Assembly: GCF_014204915.1 (NCBI RefSeq)
Contig: NZ_JACHMH010000001.1
Coordinates: 7,465,501 to 7,529,500, forward strand
Source: Crossiella cryophila
Lineage (GTDB): Bacteria; Actinomycetota; Actinomycetes; Mycobacteriales; Pseudonocardiaceae
DNA length: 64,000 bases
Reading direction: 5' to 3'
In this document: positions 38,388-47,121 of the stretch, piece by piece
Layout: every line of letters starts with the position of its first letter
Numbering within the stretch: position 1 is the stretch's first letter
Program-made: the position numbers and the translations under genes
The notes under the pieces: generated by a model
Seen by the model: the letters and a program-made list of their open reading frames with translations, nothing else
Told to the model about the DNA's origin: nothing
Database searches by the model: none

Positions 38388-40430
38388 ATGGGGACGATCA
38401 CGGACTTACGACTGCTCGGCGAGCTGGAGGTGCACTCGACCGCGGGGCCGGTCCAGGTCAGCGCCGGGAAGCTCCAGGTGTTGCTGGCCGCCTTGCTGTT
38501 GCACGCCAACCACACTGTGCCTACCGAACGGTTGGTCGCGGTGTTGTGGGAGCAGCCGACGGTGGGGGCGCGGGCGACGCTGCAGGTCTACATCGGACGG
38601 TTGCGGCGGGTGCTCGGTGGTGGGGAGCAGGGGGTACTGCGGACTCGGGCGGATGGGTACTCGCTGGTGGTCGATCCGGAAATCGTTGACCTGTACCGGT
38701 TTCGGCGGTTGGTGGAGCAAGCCGCCGCGGCGGGGGAGGTTCGGCGGGAGAACGCGTTGTTGCGGCGGGCGCTGGAGTTGTGGCGGGGGCCCGCGCTGGC
38801 CGGGGTGCCTTCGGCGGTGTTGCGGCGGACGCTGGTGGTGGGGTTGGAACAGGAGCGGTGGCGGGCCTTGGAAAGGCGGGTGGAGACGGATCTGGGGTTG
38901 GGGCGGCATGGGGAGCTGGTGGCGGAGTTGTTCGGGCTGACCAGGGATCAGCCGTTGCGGGAGGGGTTTCACCGGCAGTTGATGCTCGCGTTGTACCGCT
39001 CGGGCAGGCAGACCGAGGCGCTGGCCGCCTACCGGGTCGCGCGTGCCCTGCTCGTCCGCGAACTCGGGGTGGAGCCGGGGGCGGGGCTGATCTCCTTGCA
39101 CCAGGCCATCCTGCGCGGTGATCCGCTGCTCGCCCGGCCCGCGGTGGAGGTCGTGCCGGTGCCGCGGGAGTTGCCGCCGGATCATGCCGTGCTGTTCGGG
39201 CGGGGCGCCGAACTCGCCGAGTTGACCGCGGCGCTGCCTACCGAACGGTCGGTAGACATGCCGGTGGTGGCGATCACCGGGGCGCCGGGCAGTGGCAAGA
39301 CCGCGCTCGCGGTGCGGTGGGCGCATCGGGTCGCGCACTGGTTCCCGGACGGGCACCTGTTCCTGGATCTGCACGGGTACAGCCAGGACCCGCCGTTGAG
39401 CGCCGCCGCGGCGTTGACCCGGTTGTCTCGGGCGTTCGGGATTCCGGCCGAGGAGTTGGCCGAGGATGTCGAGGAGCTGGCCGCGCGGTGCCGGTCGGTG
39501 TTGGGTGGGCGGCGGGTGTTGCTGGTGCTGGACAACGCGCGTGACGCCGAGCAGATCCGGCCGTTGCTGCGAGCGGCTGACGGGTGTCTGGTGGTGGTGA
39601 CCAGCCGGGATCGGCTGCGTGGGGTGCCGGTGGCGTTGTCACTGGGGCCGCTCGCGGCCGAGGCGGGGCGGGATCTGCTGGGTGAGGTGCTCGGGGCGGC
39701 GCGGCTGGCGGCGGAACCGCAGGCGGTGGCCGATCTGGTGGACCTGTGCGGGCAGTCGCCGCTGGCCCTGCGGATCACCGCGGTGGACCTGGCGGGGCGG
39801 CCGGGGGTGCCGATCGCCGCGCACGTGGCCGCGTTGCGGAGTGGGGACCGGCTGGGTGGGCTCGCGCTGGACGGGTCCTCGGTGCGGGCCGCCTTCGACC
39901 TGTCCTACACCCGGCTCGCCGACCCGGTGCGCCGCCTGTTCCGGCTGACCGCGATCGCGCCCGTGCGCGACCTGACCATCCCCACCGCGGCGGCCATCAC
40001 CGGCCTGCCGGTCGCGGAGACCGGGCGGTTGCTGGATGCCCTGGTCGCCGCGCACCTGATCCAACCGAACGGTCGGTACCGGTTCGGGTTGCCTGACCTG
40101 CTGCGCGAGTACGCCGCCGAGCGTGCGCTGGCCGAGGACAGCGCCGCGCAACGCACTGCCGCCGCCCGCCGGCTGTTCGACTGCCTGCTGCACAGCGCCC
40201 GGACCGCGGCCCGGCTGCTGTTCCCGGACCGTCCGCACGCCCCGCTGCCGGCGACCGGTCCGGCGCCGATGGCCGGGGCGGAGCAGGCCAGGCGGTGGCT
40301 GACCGCGGAATGTGGCAACCTGGTGACGGCGATCGCCGAGGCGGACGGGCACGGGCTGCCCGAGTACGCCGGACTGCTCGCCGGGGCACTGCGCGACTGC
40401 GATTTCCCGGCGGCTAACGCGGCGCGTTAG
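38388..40430 (+). CDS. SARP/AfsR-like transcriptional regulator without TPR domain
   Basis: This 680-residue protein has an OmpR-type winged HTH (1-95, 'ERLVAVLWEQPTVGARATLQ'), a bacterial transcriptional activation domain (about 100-245), and an NB-ARC ATPase with P-loop 'ITGAPGSGKTAL' near 297 and 'LLVLDNARDAEQI'. The winged-helix segment 'YRFGLPDLLREYAAERALAE' and a helical tail follow. AfsR adds a TPR domain, which is absent here. SARPs often activate secondary-metabolite clusters, but no such cluster is visible beside it. CTAACGC repeats upstream suggest autoregulation. Confidence 0.88.
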   Translation: MGTITDLRLLGELEVHSTAGPVQVSAGKLQVLLAALLLHANHTVPTERLVAVLWEQPTVGARATLQVYIGRLRRVLGGGEQGVLRTRADGYSLVVDPEIVDLYRFRRLVEQAAAAGEVRRENALLRRALELWRGPALAGVPSAVLRRTLVVGLEQERWRALERRVETDLGLGRHGELVAELFGLTRDQPLREGFHRQLMLALYRSGRQTEALAAYRVARALLVRELGVEPGAGLISLHQAILRGDPLLARPAVEVVPVPRELPPDHAVLFGRGAELAELTAALPTERSVDMPVVAITGAPGSGKTALAVRWAHRVAHWFPDGHLFLDLHGYSQDPPLSAAAALTRLSRAFGIPAEELAEDVEELAARCRSVLGGRRVLLVLDNARDAEQIRPLLRAADGCLVVVTSRDRLRGVPVALSLGPLAAEAGRDLLGEVLGAARLAAEPQAVADLVDLCGQSPLALRITAVDLAGRPGVPIAAHVAALRSGDRLGGLALDGSSVRAAFDLSYTRLADPVRRLFRLTAIAPVRDLTIPTAAAITGLPVAETGRLLDALVAAHLIQPNGRYRFGLPDLLREYAAERALAEDSAAQRTAAARRLFDCLLHSARTAARLLFPDRPHAPLPATGPAPMAGAEQARRWLTAECGNLVTAIAEADGHGLPEYAGLLAGALRDCDFPAANAAR

Positions 40431-40431
40431 C
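40413..40431. promoter_or_regulatory. CTAACGC inverted repeat over the SARP stop codon
   Basis: GCTAACGC-GGC-GCGTTAGC is a perfect dyad with 8-bp arms that includes the TAG of the SARP gene. Its arm repeats the motif found upstream of the gene. It could be an operator for the next gene (start 40567) or a weak terminator. Confidence 0.45.
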
Positions 40432-40566
40432 GATATGTCAGTGAAACGACGGCAAGCGACTGGAAAAACGACCGGACCACCTCTAGGGTCTGCCCGGTAC
40501 AAATCCACGGCGAGCAGTTTTCTTCTTCGCCGGATCCCTGGATTTTCTTGCGAGAGGAATTTGTTC

Positions 40567-41166
40567 GTGTCCCAGCAGCACCCCTACCCGCCGGTCCAGC
40601 CGATGCAGGTCGCGCCGCAGCCGAGCAATGGCATTGGCACCACTGGTTTCATCCTCGGCCTGGTAGGGCTTGTCATCTCCTTGATCCCGATTATCGGCAC
40701 GATCGCGTGGCCGTTGGTCATTCTCGGCATCATCTTCTCCGCCATCGGACTGGTCCGGATCAAGAACCGCAAGGCCAACAACAAGGGCCTGACGATCGCC
40801 GGTCTGGCCGCCTCGGTGGTCGGCCTCGGCATCTGCATCACCTGGACGATCGTCACCGCCATGGCGGTGAACAATGTGCGCGCCGAGCTGGACCGGGTGG
40901 CCAAGGTGGAATACGAGGTCACCGGCACCGCCACCGAGGTCACGGTCATCTACGGCGAGGTGCTCAAGACCCAGGAGGAGAAGGTCACCAAGCTCCCCTG
41001 GACCAAGCAGACCGAGAACAAGGGCGCGCTCAAGGGCGGTTCGCTGGTGGTCACCAATGGGGCCAAGGGCGGCTCGGTTACCTGCAAGATCACCGTGGAC
41101 GGCAAGGTCGTCTCCACCAAGACCAGCGAGGGCGCCTTCACCAGCGTCTCCTGCATCGGCGTCTGA
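40567..41166 (+). CDS. Membrane protein: DUF4190-like helices fused to an MmpS-like domain
   Basis: This 199-residue protein has a Pro/Gln-rich N-terminus ('QQHPYPPVQPMQVAPQP'), two membrane helices joined by 'GLVRIKNRKANNKG' (DUF4190-like), and an extracytoplasmic domain of about 90 residues. The latter, 'VEYEVTGTATEVTVIYGEVL', 'KLPWTKQ' and 'VTCKITVDGKVV...VSCIGV', matches the MmpS/transport-accessory fold. MmpS proteins assist lipid exporters in mycobacteria, but no MmpL is nearby. GAGAGGA 8 bp before the GTG decides the start. A strong hairpin ends the transcript. Confidence 0.8.
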   Translation: MSQQHPYPPVQPMQVAPQPSNGIGTTGFILGLVGLVISLIPIIGTIAWPLVILGIIFSAIGLVRIKNRKANNKGLTIAGLAASVVGLGICITWTIVTAMAVNNVRAELDRVAKVEYEVTGTATEVTVIYGEVLKTQEEKVTKLPWTKQTENKGALKGGSLVVTNGAKGGSVTCKITVDGKVVSTKTSEGAFTSVSCIGV

Positions 41167-41179
41167 GAAATAACGCACT

Positions 41180-41212
41180 GAGAATGGGGGCGGCTATTCC
41201 GCCCCCATTCTC
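41180..41212. terminator. Bidirectional hairpin terminator
   Basis: A perfect 14-bp stem, GAGAATGGGGGCGG paired with CCGCCCCCATTCTC, closes a 5-base loop. It lies between the converging MmpS-like and deaminase-domain genes and would work on both strands. It is the strongest hairpin I found in the window. Confidence 0.85.
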
Positions 41213-41256
41213 GCGTGCGCGGCGCGGCGTTGTTCGGCCCGCTGGGCCATCCGGTG

Positions 41257-42393
41257 CTAGCGGGCGTGGTTGGCGCGGTAGATCGTCTCGCTGCCGCCGG
41301 GATGGATCACCCGGAGTTCGGCGCCGGGCGGCAACGCGCTGGGCAGGTTGGCCGCGCAGACCTTGCACTCCGGCTGGCTGACCACCAGGGTGGCCCGCTG
41401 GATGCCCTGCTGGTGCATGATCGCGGCGCTGTGGCCCTCGACGTGGGTGGCGATGTTGCCCTGGCTGGGCCCGCCCGCGGTGAAGGCGTGGCCCTCGCCG
41501 CGTGGGATGCCACCTCGGTGGGTGCCGCCGGAGGGCCCGCCGTCCACCCCGCTCTTGATCCGCATCGGCGGGCGCCCCTCGACCAGCAGCGAGCCGACCG
41601 CGCCGTCGTGTCCCGGGAAGTACTCGCGGGCCGCGCGCACCTGTTCGGCGACCTGGATCCCCGGCTGTGGTGACGCCGCGGCTACCGACCGGTTGGACGG
41701 GCCCGCGGTGTCGCCGGTCCCGATCGGCCGGATTCCCCTGGGCGGCACCGGCTTTCCGGTCCGGCCGGGCACCAATGGGGTACCGACCGGTCGGTTGGGA
41801 CCGGTCCTGGTGGTGGTCGGTGGCCCGGTGGCGGCTCCGGCGCGGGGCTGTACCGCGGGATTGGCCGAGCCCTTGGTCAGCTTCGGGCCGGTGTCGGTCA
41901 TCGGACCGGCCAGCGCCTGCATGAACCCGGCGGCCGCGCGGAGTGAGGCGTCCCGGTTCGCCTCGGTCTGCCGGTTCGCCAGCTCCTGCCGGTTTCCGAG
42001 TTCATAACTGGCCACGAAACCGAGTCCGTCCGTGGACTGCCGGTAGATGATCTGCCCGACGATCTCCATGCCCGGTGGGGTCGCCTTGACCGTCGGTCCG
42101 GTCCAGGCGGGCTGGGCGGGGCGGAAACCGTTGCGCACCAGGAAATCGTGCAGTGCCTGGTCGGTCACCGGGCCAAGGCCGAGGCGCAGTTTGGCCTCGT
42201 CCAGGTCCTTGGCCGCCAGCATGATCCGGGTGATCTCGGCCGGGGTCAGCCTGCCGCTGACCGGCACCGCGGCGAAGTCCGGTCCTAGCGCGGTGGCCGA
42301 GGGCGCGACCGCGGCGCCCGGCCCGGCCTGCGTGCTGGTCACCGGCGGGCGCACGCCCCTGGCACGCTCGCTGGTGGACTCGAATTCGGCCAT
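41257..42393 (-). CDS. DddA-like (SCP1.201 family) deaminase-domain protein, toxin candidate
   Basis: The C-terminal ~100 residues of this 378-residue protein match the SCP1.201-like deaminase family, to which the double-stranded DNA cytosine deaminase DddA belongs. Marks are the 'GNIATHVEGHSAAIM' zinc/catalytic motif (H317, E319), the 'PECKVCAANLPSALPPGAEL' motif with C343 and C346, and a final 'VIHPGGSETIY'. The N-terminal 280 residues are a helical region plus Pro/Gly-rich linker, unlike known Rhs or LXG carriers. All zinc and catalytic residues are present. No immunity gene is seen beside it. DNA or other nucleic acid as substrate is inference. Confidence 0.82.
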   Translation of the reverse strand: MAEFESTSERARGVRPPVTSTQAGPGAAVAPSATALGPDFAAVPVSGRLTPAEITRIMLAAKDLDEAKLRLGLGPVTDQALHDFLVRNGFRPAQPAWTGPTVKATPPGMEIVGQIIYRQSTDGLGFVASYELGNRQELANRQTEANRDASLRAAAGFMQALAGPMTDTGPKLTKGSANPAVQPRAGAATGPPTTTRTGPNRPVGTPLVPGRTGKPVPPRGIRPIGTGDTAGPSNRSVAAASPQPGIQVAEQVRAAREYFPGHDGAVGSLLVEGRPPMRIKSGVDGGPSGGTHRGGIPRGEGHAFTAGGPSQGNIATHVEGHSAAIMHQQGIQRATLVVSQPECKVCAANLPSALPPGAELRVIHPGGSETIYRANHAR

Positions 42394-42485
42394 GGCACCG
42401 CCCTCTCCTCCCAGCCCAGGCTAGGAGCGGGCCCGTTGCCGGACAACGAGGTCGGCCCGTTGGGGCTGCCCTTCCGCGCACCCGC

Positions 42486-43289
42486 TCAGGGTTTGCGCGC
42501 GACCCCCGCGCACAGCCAGTCCCCGTCCGCGGGCGGCCCGGCGCCCAGGTGGGTTTCCGGCCGCCACTCCCATGTCCGCACCAGGCCCGGCTCGACCAGG
42601 TCGAAGTCGCCGAAGAGCTTGCCGATGTCGTCGACATCGCGCACGTACACCGAATCCCGGGTGCCGCGCATCCGCTCGGTGATCTCGCCGGTGGCCGCGC
42701 CGACCAGGTGGTCGGTGAGGTGGGTGAGCGCGAAGTAACTGCCCGAGGGCACGGCATCCCGGTAGCGGGCGGCCACCCCGAACGGGTCCTGTTCCGGGGA
42801 GAAGTAGTGGAACAGGGTCATGGCGAGCACGCCGACCGGCTGGCTGAAGTCGAGCAGCCGCTGGGTGGCCGGTGCGGACAGCACCTTGTCCACATCGGCC
42901 GCGTCGGCGTGCACGACCTCGGCGTTGTCGTTGTGCCGCAACAACAACTGGGTGTGCGCGACGGCCACGTCCTCGTAGTCGACGTAGACCACCCGGCTGC
43001 CGGGCGCGGCGGACTGGGCGATCTCGTGCACGTTGCCGCGGGTCGGGATGCCCGAGCCAAGGTCAAGGAACTGCCGCACGCCCTGGCTGACCAGGAAACC
43101 GACCGCTCGGTAGAGGAAGGCGCGGTTGAGCTGGGCCAGGTCCCTGGCCCCCGGGTGCGCGGCGATGGCGCGTTCGGCGAACTCCCGGTCCACCGCGAAG
43201 TTGTGCCCGCCGCCGAGCAGGTAGTCATAGATCCGGGCCGCACTGGGCCGCCCGAGATCGAGTCCACTCGGAATCCAGTCCTCTGCCAT
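42486..43289 (-). CDS. SAM-dependent methyltransferase, PF04672 (DUF574) family
   Basis: This 267-residue actinomycete-type methyltransferase has the family entry 'DLGRPSAARIYDYLLGGGHN', the SAM-binding 'FLDLGSGIPTRGNVHEIAQ', 'VVYVDYEDVAVAHTQLLL' and 'GVLAMTLFHYFSP'. The family is abundant in actinomycetes and its substrates are mostly unknown. It is 92 bp upstream of the deaminase-domain gene on the same strand and could be co-transcribed. Nothing suggests that it is an immunity protein. Confidence 0.92.
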   Translation of the reverse strand: MAEDWIPSGLDLGRPSAARIYDYLLGGGHNFAVDREFAERAIAAHPGARDLAQLNRAFLYRAVGFLVSQGVRQFLDLGSGIPTRGNVHEIAQSAAPGSRVVYVDYEDVAVAHTQLLLRHNDNAEVVHADAADVDKVLSAPATQRLLDFSQPVGVLAMTLFHYFSPEQDPFGVAARYRDAVPSGSYFALTHLTDHLVGAATGEITERMRGTRDSVYVRDVDDIGKLFGDFDLVEPGLVRTWEWRPETHLGAGPPADGDWLCAGVARKP

Positions 43290-43383
43290 CAGTCCACGAA
43301 CCCCCGATCGTGATGATCACCGGCGGCCGAGGTTACCGAAGTCGCCGGACCCGGTGCCAACCACCCGGTCGGTAGGGCAATAA

Positions 43384-43401
43384 ATCCGTACCGCTACGGA
43401 T
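43384..43401. promoter_or_regulatory. Inverted repeat in the methyltransferase/S8 protease gap
   Basis: ATCCGTA-CCGC-TACGGAT is an 18-bp dyad with 7-bp arms, about 82 bp before the protease start in a 193-bp divergent gap. It is a likely operator for one or both genes. Confidence 0.45.
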
Positions 43402-43482
43402 AGGTCCTCGGATTGTCCGGCCGCACCCGCGCTGACCATGCTCACTGCATCCGTTTCCCCTGCGACACAAACGGAGCACCGC

Positions 43483-45276
43483 ATGCGAAGAACACTCGGA
43501 ACACTGATCGTCAGCACCGCGCTGGCCTTGGCCGCCGGTCAGGCCGCCCAGGCCGAGGCCACCGGCGTGGTGCTCAACGCGGGCGCGGCGCAGGCCATCC
43601 CCGGCCAGTACATCGTGGGCCTGCGCGGGGCCGGATCCCTGGACGTCGCCGCGGCCACCGCGGTCAGCAACGAATCCGCCGCGCTGGCCGAGACCTACGG
43701 CGGCAAGCTTGGCTACACATACTCAGCCGCGTTGCGTGGTTTCTCGGTGGCGCTCTCGCCCCGGCAGGCCGAGCGGCTGGCCGCGGATCCGAAGGTGGAC
43801 TTCGTGCAGCAGTCGCTGTGGGTCCGCGCGGCCGCGGTCAAGGCGCCGGCCGGTGAGCAGCCCAACGCGCCCTGGGGCCTGGACCAGGTCGACGGCGCCA
43901 ACGACGGCACCTACAAGTACCCGAACACCGGCACCGGCGTCACCGTGTACAACACCGACACCGAGCTGAACCTGGACCACGTCTCCTTCGAGGGCCGGGC
44001 CAAGTCCGGCTACGACTTCATCGACAACGACAACAACGTCAACGACTGCAAGGGCCAGTTCGACCAGGGCCACGGCACGCACACCGGTGGCACCTCCAGC
44101 AGCGAGGCATACGGCGTGGCCAAGGACGTCACCATCGTCGGCGTCAAGGTGCTGGGCTGTGACGGCAACGGCCCGGACGCGGCCGCGATCAAGGGCATCG
44201 ACTGGGTCACCCAGAACGCGCGCAAGCCCGCGGTGGTCAACGCCAGCTGGACCTCCGGCGGCGCGGGCGCGGACCCCGAGGGCATCAACCGGGCGGTGAA
44301 GAACTCCATCGCGGCCGGCATCTCCTGGGTCGTGGCGGCGGGCAACGAGAACCAGGACGCCTGCAACGTCAGCCCGGCCAAGGTGCCGGAGGCGATCACC
44401 GTGGCGGCCACCCAGGACGAGCAGAACACCGAGGCCGGCTACTCCAACCACGGGTCCTGTGTGGACATCTACGCGCCCGGCTCGAACATCAACTCGGCCA
44501 GCAACTCCAACAACACCGGCAGCAAGGGCATGCAGGGCACCTCGATGGCCGCCCCGCACGTCACCGGCGGCGCGGCGCTGTACCTGGCCGCCAACCCGGG
44601 GGCCAGCCCGCAGCAGGTGCGGGACGCGATCGTGACCAACGCCCAGTCCGGCGTGGTGCGCAACATCGGTCCCGGCTCGCCGAACAAGTTCCTCGACGTC
44701 AGCAAGTTCGGCGGCGGCACCCAGCCCGGCAAGCCGACCGCCGAGTTCACCGGCGACTGCGCCAACTCGCTGACCTGCTCCTTCGACGGTTCGGCGTCCA
44801 AGCCGGGCACCGGCGGCAGCTCGATCACCGGCTACAAGTGGGAGTTCGGCGACACCGCCACCGGCGAGGGCGCCAAGCCCGCGCACACCTACGCCAAGGA
44901 CGGCGAGTACCGGGTCACCCTGACCGTCACCGACGACAAGGGCGCCGTCTCGGCCCCGGTCACCAAGTCGGTGCGCGCGGGCAAGCCCCCGGCCGGCCAG
45001 CCGCCGACCGCCTCCTTCACCGTGTCCTGCCAGCGCGACAAGTGCTCGTTCAACGGCAGCGGCAGCACCGACCCTGACAACGACATCGACGCCTACGCCT
45101 GGGACTTCGGCGACGGCCAGACCGGCACCGGCGCGACCACCAGCCACACCTACCCGAACAAGCAGGCCAACTACGCGGTCAAGCTGACCGTGACCGACAA
45201 GACCGGCAACAGCAACTCCACCGGCAAGCAGGTCCAGTGCTGGAGCTTCGGCACCCAGGCGTTCTGCTTCAGCTGA
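43483..45276 (+). CDS. Secreted S8 serine protease (proteinase-K-like) with two PKD domains
   Basis: This 597-residue exported protease has a signal peptide ending near 'GQAAQAEA' and an inhibitor I9-like propeptide ('PGQYIVGLRGAGSLDVAAAT'). The catalytic domain has Asp in 'VYNTDTELNLDHVSF', His in 'GHGTHTGGT' and Ser in 'GTSMAAPHVTGG'. Two PKD repeats follow ('YKWEFGDTATGEG', 'YAWDFGDGQTGTG'). The Asp motif reads D-T-E rather than the usual D-T/S-G, but the active site otherwise looks complete. ACGGAG precedes the ATG at 43483 and sets the start. It probably digests extracellular protein. Confidence 0.92.
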   Translation: MRRTLGTLIVSTALALAAGQAAQAEATGVVLNAGAAQAIPGQYIVGLRGAGSLDVAAATAVSNESAALAETYGGKLGYTYSAALRGFSVALSPRQAERLAADPKVDFVQQSLWVRAAAVKAPAGEQPNAPWGLDQVDGANDGTYKYPNTGTGVTVYNTDTELNLDHVSFEGRAKSGYDFIDNDNNVNDCKGQFDQGHGTHTGGTSSSEAYGVAKDVTIVGVKVLGCDGNGPDAAAIKGIDWVTQNARKPAVVNASWTSGGAGADPEGINRAVKNSIAAGISWVVAAGNENQDACNVSPAKVPEAITVAATQDEQNTEAGYSNHGSCVDIYAPGSNINSASNSNNTGSKGMQGTSMAAPHVTGGAALYLAANPGASPQQVRDAIVTNAQSGVVRNIGPGSPNKFLDVSKFGGGTQPGKPTAEFTGDCANSLTCSFDGSASKPGTGGSSITGYKWEFGDTATGEGAKPAHTYAKDGEYRVTLTVTDDKGAVSAPVTKSVRAGKPPAGQPPTASFTVSCQRDKCSFNGSGSTDPDNDIDAYAWDFGDGQTGTGATTSHTYPNKQANYAVKLTVTDKTGNSNSTGKQVQCWSFGTQAFCFS

Positions 45277-45305
45277 CCCACGGCTCCTCCGGGCAGGGGG
45301 AACGG

Positions 45306-45333
45306 CGGCCCGTGCGCTCCGGCGTGCGGGCCG
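45306..45333 (+). terminator. Hairpin after the S8 protease
   Basis: Arms CGGCCCG and CGGGCCG pair across 14 bases, 30 bp after the stop codon. No T-run is present, as is common for actinomycete terminators. Confidence 0.5.
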
Positions 45334-45408
45334 TCGGGCTGACCCGGTGTGGTCGGTCCGGCCCCGGCGTGCTGTGATCGTGTCCGGCATGGAATGGAGG
45401 TGGCCGGT

Positions 45409-46974
45409 GTGGTTGCCGGACTGCGGCGAGTGACGGCGCGGACAACACCGCCCGCCGGGACGCCTTCCCCTCGCCGGGACTGGCTGCTGCGGGTGCCCGC
45501 CGCCATCGGCGCGGGCGTGGCGCTCTACTTCAGCTTCCCGCCGTACCAGTTCTGGTGGCTGGCCCCGATCGCGATCGCCGTCTACGGCCTGGTCCTGCAC
45601 GAGCGGTCCAAGCGCGCGGCCACCGGCTACAGCCTGCTGTTCGCCCTCTCCTTCTTCCTGCTGCACCTGTTGTGGCTACAGGACTTCCTCGGCCGCGACC
45701 TCGGTCCGTGGCCCTGGCTGGGCCTGTCCCTGGTGATGGCGCTCTACCTCACCGCGGCCGGTGCGCTGATGCCGCTGGTCGCCCGGCTGCCCGCGGCGCC
45801 GGTGTGGCTGGCGCTGCTGTTCGTGCTCTCCGAGGCGGTCCGCGGCCGGTTCCCCTACGGCGGCTTCCCGTGGGGCAAGCTGGCCTTCGGGCAGGTCGAG
45901 GGGCCGTTGCTCGGCCTGGCCGCGCTCGGCGGGGTGCCGCTGGTGTCCTTCGCCGTGGCCCTGCTCGGTTTCAGCCTGTCCGCACTCATCCTGCGGGCCC
46001 GCACGACCGTCTCCGCGCGGGGCTGGGTTGGTCTGGCCATCCCAGTGGTGCTGCCGGTGGTCGCCGCGCTGGCCGCCTGGCCGCTGGTCGGGGTGGAGGC
46101 CCAGACCGGCACCCGCACCATCGCGGTGGTGCAGGGCAACGCCCCCGACGTCGGCATCCGGCTGCTCGGCGAACTGCCCACCATCCGCCGCAACCACCTG
46201 CAGACCAGCCGCGAACTGGCCGCCGCCATCCGCGCGGGCACCTCGCCCAAACCCGACCTGGTCGTCTGGCCCGAGTCCACCACCGGCTTCAACGGCCCCG
46301 ACCCGACCATCGACGCCGCCGTCGCCGAACTCGGCGTGCCCACCCTGATCGGCGGCCTGTACCGGGTGCCTGCCGGGCAGGAGAACGCCTACGTCAGCTG
46401 GGATCCGGTCACCGGCCAGGGCCCCCGCTACGTCAAACAGCAGCTCGTGCCGTTCTCCGAGTTCATCCCGCTGCGCGAGATCGCCCGCCTGTTCTCCCCC
46501 TTCACCGACAACGCCGACCTGATCGCGGGCACCCGCCCCGGCGTGCTCACCGCCGCGGGCACCCCGCTCGGCGTGGCCATCTGCTACGAGGTCGCCTACG
46601 ACTACGTGCTGCGCGAGAACGTGGACAACGGCGCCCAGCTGCTCATCGTGCCCACCAACAACGCCTGGTTCGGCCGCGGCGACATGACCTACCAGCAGCT
46701 GGCCATGGCCCGGCTGCGCGCGGTGGAACACGGCCGCGCGGTGGTGGTCGCGGCCACCAGCGGCGTCAGCGCCACCATCCGCCCGGACGGCACCGTGCTG
46801 CGGTCCCTGGACATGTACACCCCCGGCACCCTCACCGAGACCCTGCCACTGCGCACCTCCACCACCATCGCCGACCGGCTGGGCCGGTGGACGGAGATCG
46901 CGATGGTGCTGCTGGCGTTGCTGGCGGTGGCGGCCGGGATCCGGCGCGGGGTGCGGGAGCGGCGCGCGGACTAG
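45409..46974 (+). CDS. lnt: Apolipoprotein N-acyltransferase
   Basis: This 521-residue membrane enzyme adds the third acyl chain to lipoproteins. It has six to eight membrane helices (about 20-235), a nitrilase-like periplasmic domain and a final helix. The catalytic triad is visible as Glu in the 'TIRRNHLQTSREL' to 'VVWPES' region, Lys in 'VKQQLVPFSEFIPLRE' and Cys in 'GVAICYEVAYDY'. GGAGG lies 8 bp before the GTG at 45409 and decides the start. It stands alone and is not fused to a Ppm1-type mannosyl-transferase as in mycobacteria. Confidence 0.93.
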   Translation: MVAGLRRVTARTTPPAGTPSPRRDWLLRVPAAIGAGVALYFSFPPYQFWWLAPIAIAVYGLVLHERSKRAATGYSLLFALSFFLLHLLWLQDFLGRDLGPWPWLGLSLVMALYLTAAGALMPLVARLPAAPVWLALLFVLSEAVRGRFPYGGFPWGKLAFGQVEGPLLGLAALGGVPLVSFAVALLGFSLSALILRARTTVSARGWVGLAIPVVLPVVAALAAWPLVGVEAQTGTRTIAVVQGNAPDVGIRLLGELPTIRRNHLQTSRELAAAIRAGTSPKPDLVVWPESTTGFNGPDPTIDAAVAELGVPTLIGGLYRVPAGQENAYVSWDPVTGQGPRYVKQQLVPFSEFIPLREIARLFSPFTDNADLIAGTRPGVLTAAGTPLGVAICYEVAYDYVLRENVDNGAQLLIVPTNNAWFGRGDMTYQQLAMARLRAVEHGRAVVVAATSGVSATIRPDGTVLRSLDMYTPGTLTETLPLRTSTTIADRLGRWTEIAMVLLALLAVAAGIRRGVRERRAD

Positions 46975-47109
46975 GGCCGCGGCGCCGGTTCTCACGGCCG
47001 CACCGGGGTACGCCGAACGGCCCACCGGCCTCTCCCGCTGCCCACTCGGCGGCCTGCTCCTGACCAGGTCCGGCCACTCGCGCCACCGCCTCCGCCATCG
47101 GAAACATCC

Positions 47110-47121
47110 TATGATCATCTT
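47110..47121 (+). promoter_or_regulatory. -10 element for a probable leaderless transcript
   Basis: TATGAT at 47110-47115 lies 6 bp before the GTG at 47122. No Shine-Dalgarno sequence precedes the GTG, so transcription probably begins at or near the start codon. No convincing -35 hexamer is seen. Confidence 0.45.

Noticed and set aside
38388-40430. Evidence for a secondary-metabolite gene cluster around the SARP
   Set aside because: No PKS modules, NRPS, terpene or RiPP genes flank it. The only condensing enzyme (47122) is separated by unrelated genes.
42486-43289. PF04672 methyltransferase as immunity protein of the deaminase
   Set aside because: It is a standard SAM-dependent enzyme, lies upstream rather than downstream, and has no resemblance to DddI.
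43723-45666. Long minus-strand frame opposite the S8 protease and Lnt start
   Set aside because: It is the Gly/Val/Arg-rich shadow of a well-supported gene. High GC keeps the opposite frame free of stops.
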